64,000 nt of DNA from Roseimicrobium gellanilyticum (lineage in GTDB: Bacteria; Verrucomicrobiota; Verrucomicrobiia; Verrucomicrobiales; Verrucomicrobiaceae). The DNA lies in the NCBI RefSeq assembly GCF_003315205.1, contig NZ_QNRR01000001.1, positions 620,001 through 684,000 on the forward strand. The letters run 5' to 3'. Both the position numbers and the translations under genes were made by a program. Positions 63,835 through 64,000 of this stretch are shown here, piece by piece (position 1 is the first letter of the stretch; every line of letters begins with the position of its first letter). The notes beneath the pieces were generated by a model that saw nothing but the letters and a program-made list of their open reading frames with translations, ran no database searches and was not told the DNA's origin.

Positions 63835-64000
63835 TGTCGTCCGGAGATGGATTTGCAACCTCCCCGGATATTTCTCTTCAGCATGAATCCCACTGGTGAA
63901 TCCAGCGAATCGCGGCTCGACAAATGACTGATCCACGAATTGCAGTAAATCGGCCGGGCGTGTCCACACGGACAGCTGGGGGGGATTAGCTTGGATGCCT

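Overview
The window reads as a chromosomal segment of a GC-rich Gram-negative bacterium of the PVC superphylum, most likely Verrucomicrobiota (Verrucomicrobiaceae-like). The grounds are gene content: a PVC-type heme-binding dehydrogenase, a 3-keto-disaccharide hydrolase (DUF1080), a DUF4838 protein, an autotransporter-type beta-repeat protein with a PEP-CTERM tail, a presqualene/phytoene synthase, and many secreted proteins and lipoproteins of unknown role. Long inverted-repeat elements sit between genes. No insertion sequence, prophage, CRISPR array or plasmid function was seen.

Layout. 1-5720: 3' part of a giant beta-strand repeat protein. 5792-5866: tRNA-Asn. 6127-14312: an SbmA/YddA-type ABC protein whose ATPase motifs are all eroded, translationally coupled to a GH94-type phosphorylase, with a convergent F5/8C plus (alpha/alpha)6-barrel protein. 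14411-20083: lipoprotein and secreted unknowns, a Cys/Asp-rich secreted protein with a Kunitz-like half motif, and a gamma-carboxylase-like HTTM membrane protein. 20094-28977: PHP metallohydrolase operon, polysaccharide deacetylase, methyltransferase/lipoprotein pair, Pro-rich protein, presqualene/phytoene synthase with a membrane partner, and a VOC/DUF6891-like pair. 29153-35167: esterase, then lepB, a four-helix-bundle gene and lepA read leftwards, class I aldolase and a secreted protein. 35328-46063: MITE-like inverted repeat, fused 5-oxoprolinase, DUF4838 protein, lipoprotein, CysJ-like reductase without an FMN domain, PA0069-type radical SAM protein, DUF4239 protein. 46131-52097: a GtrB-type glycosyltransferase between two distantly paralogous GT-C-like membrane proteins, with a small gene interrupted by a 270-bp inverted repeat. 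52320-56945: glycerate kinase, FabD, a tandem pair of small membrane proteins, an orphan RelE-like protein, Hsp33. 57173-61854: two amidohydrolases and a PVC heme-binding dehydrogenase in one operon. 62098-63834: four-TM membrane protein, DUF1080 protein, DUF167 protein.

Read together, the segment mixes housekeeping (LepA, signal peptidase I, FabD, Hsp33, aldolase, glycerate kinase, tRNA) with carbohydrate and envelope functions typical of a polysaccharide-degrading verrucomicrobium. The most unusual items are the ABC pseudo-ATPase coupled to a glycoside phosphorylase, the Cys-rich protein beside a gamma-carboxylase homologue, the interrupted lepA-lepB pair, a recurring TAGGACCTAGGTCCTA-like palindrome upstream of unrelated genes, and several structured inverted-repeat elements. 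Functions are assigned by reading motifs by eye; no database search was run.
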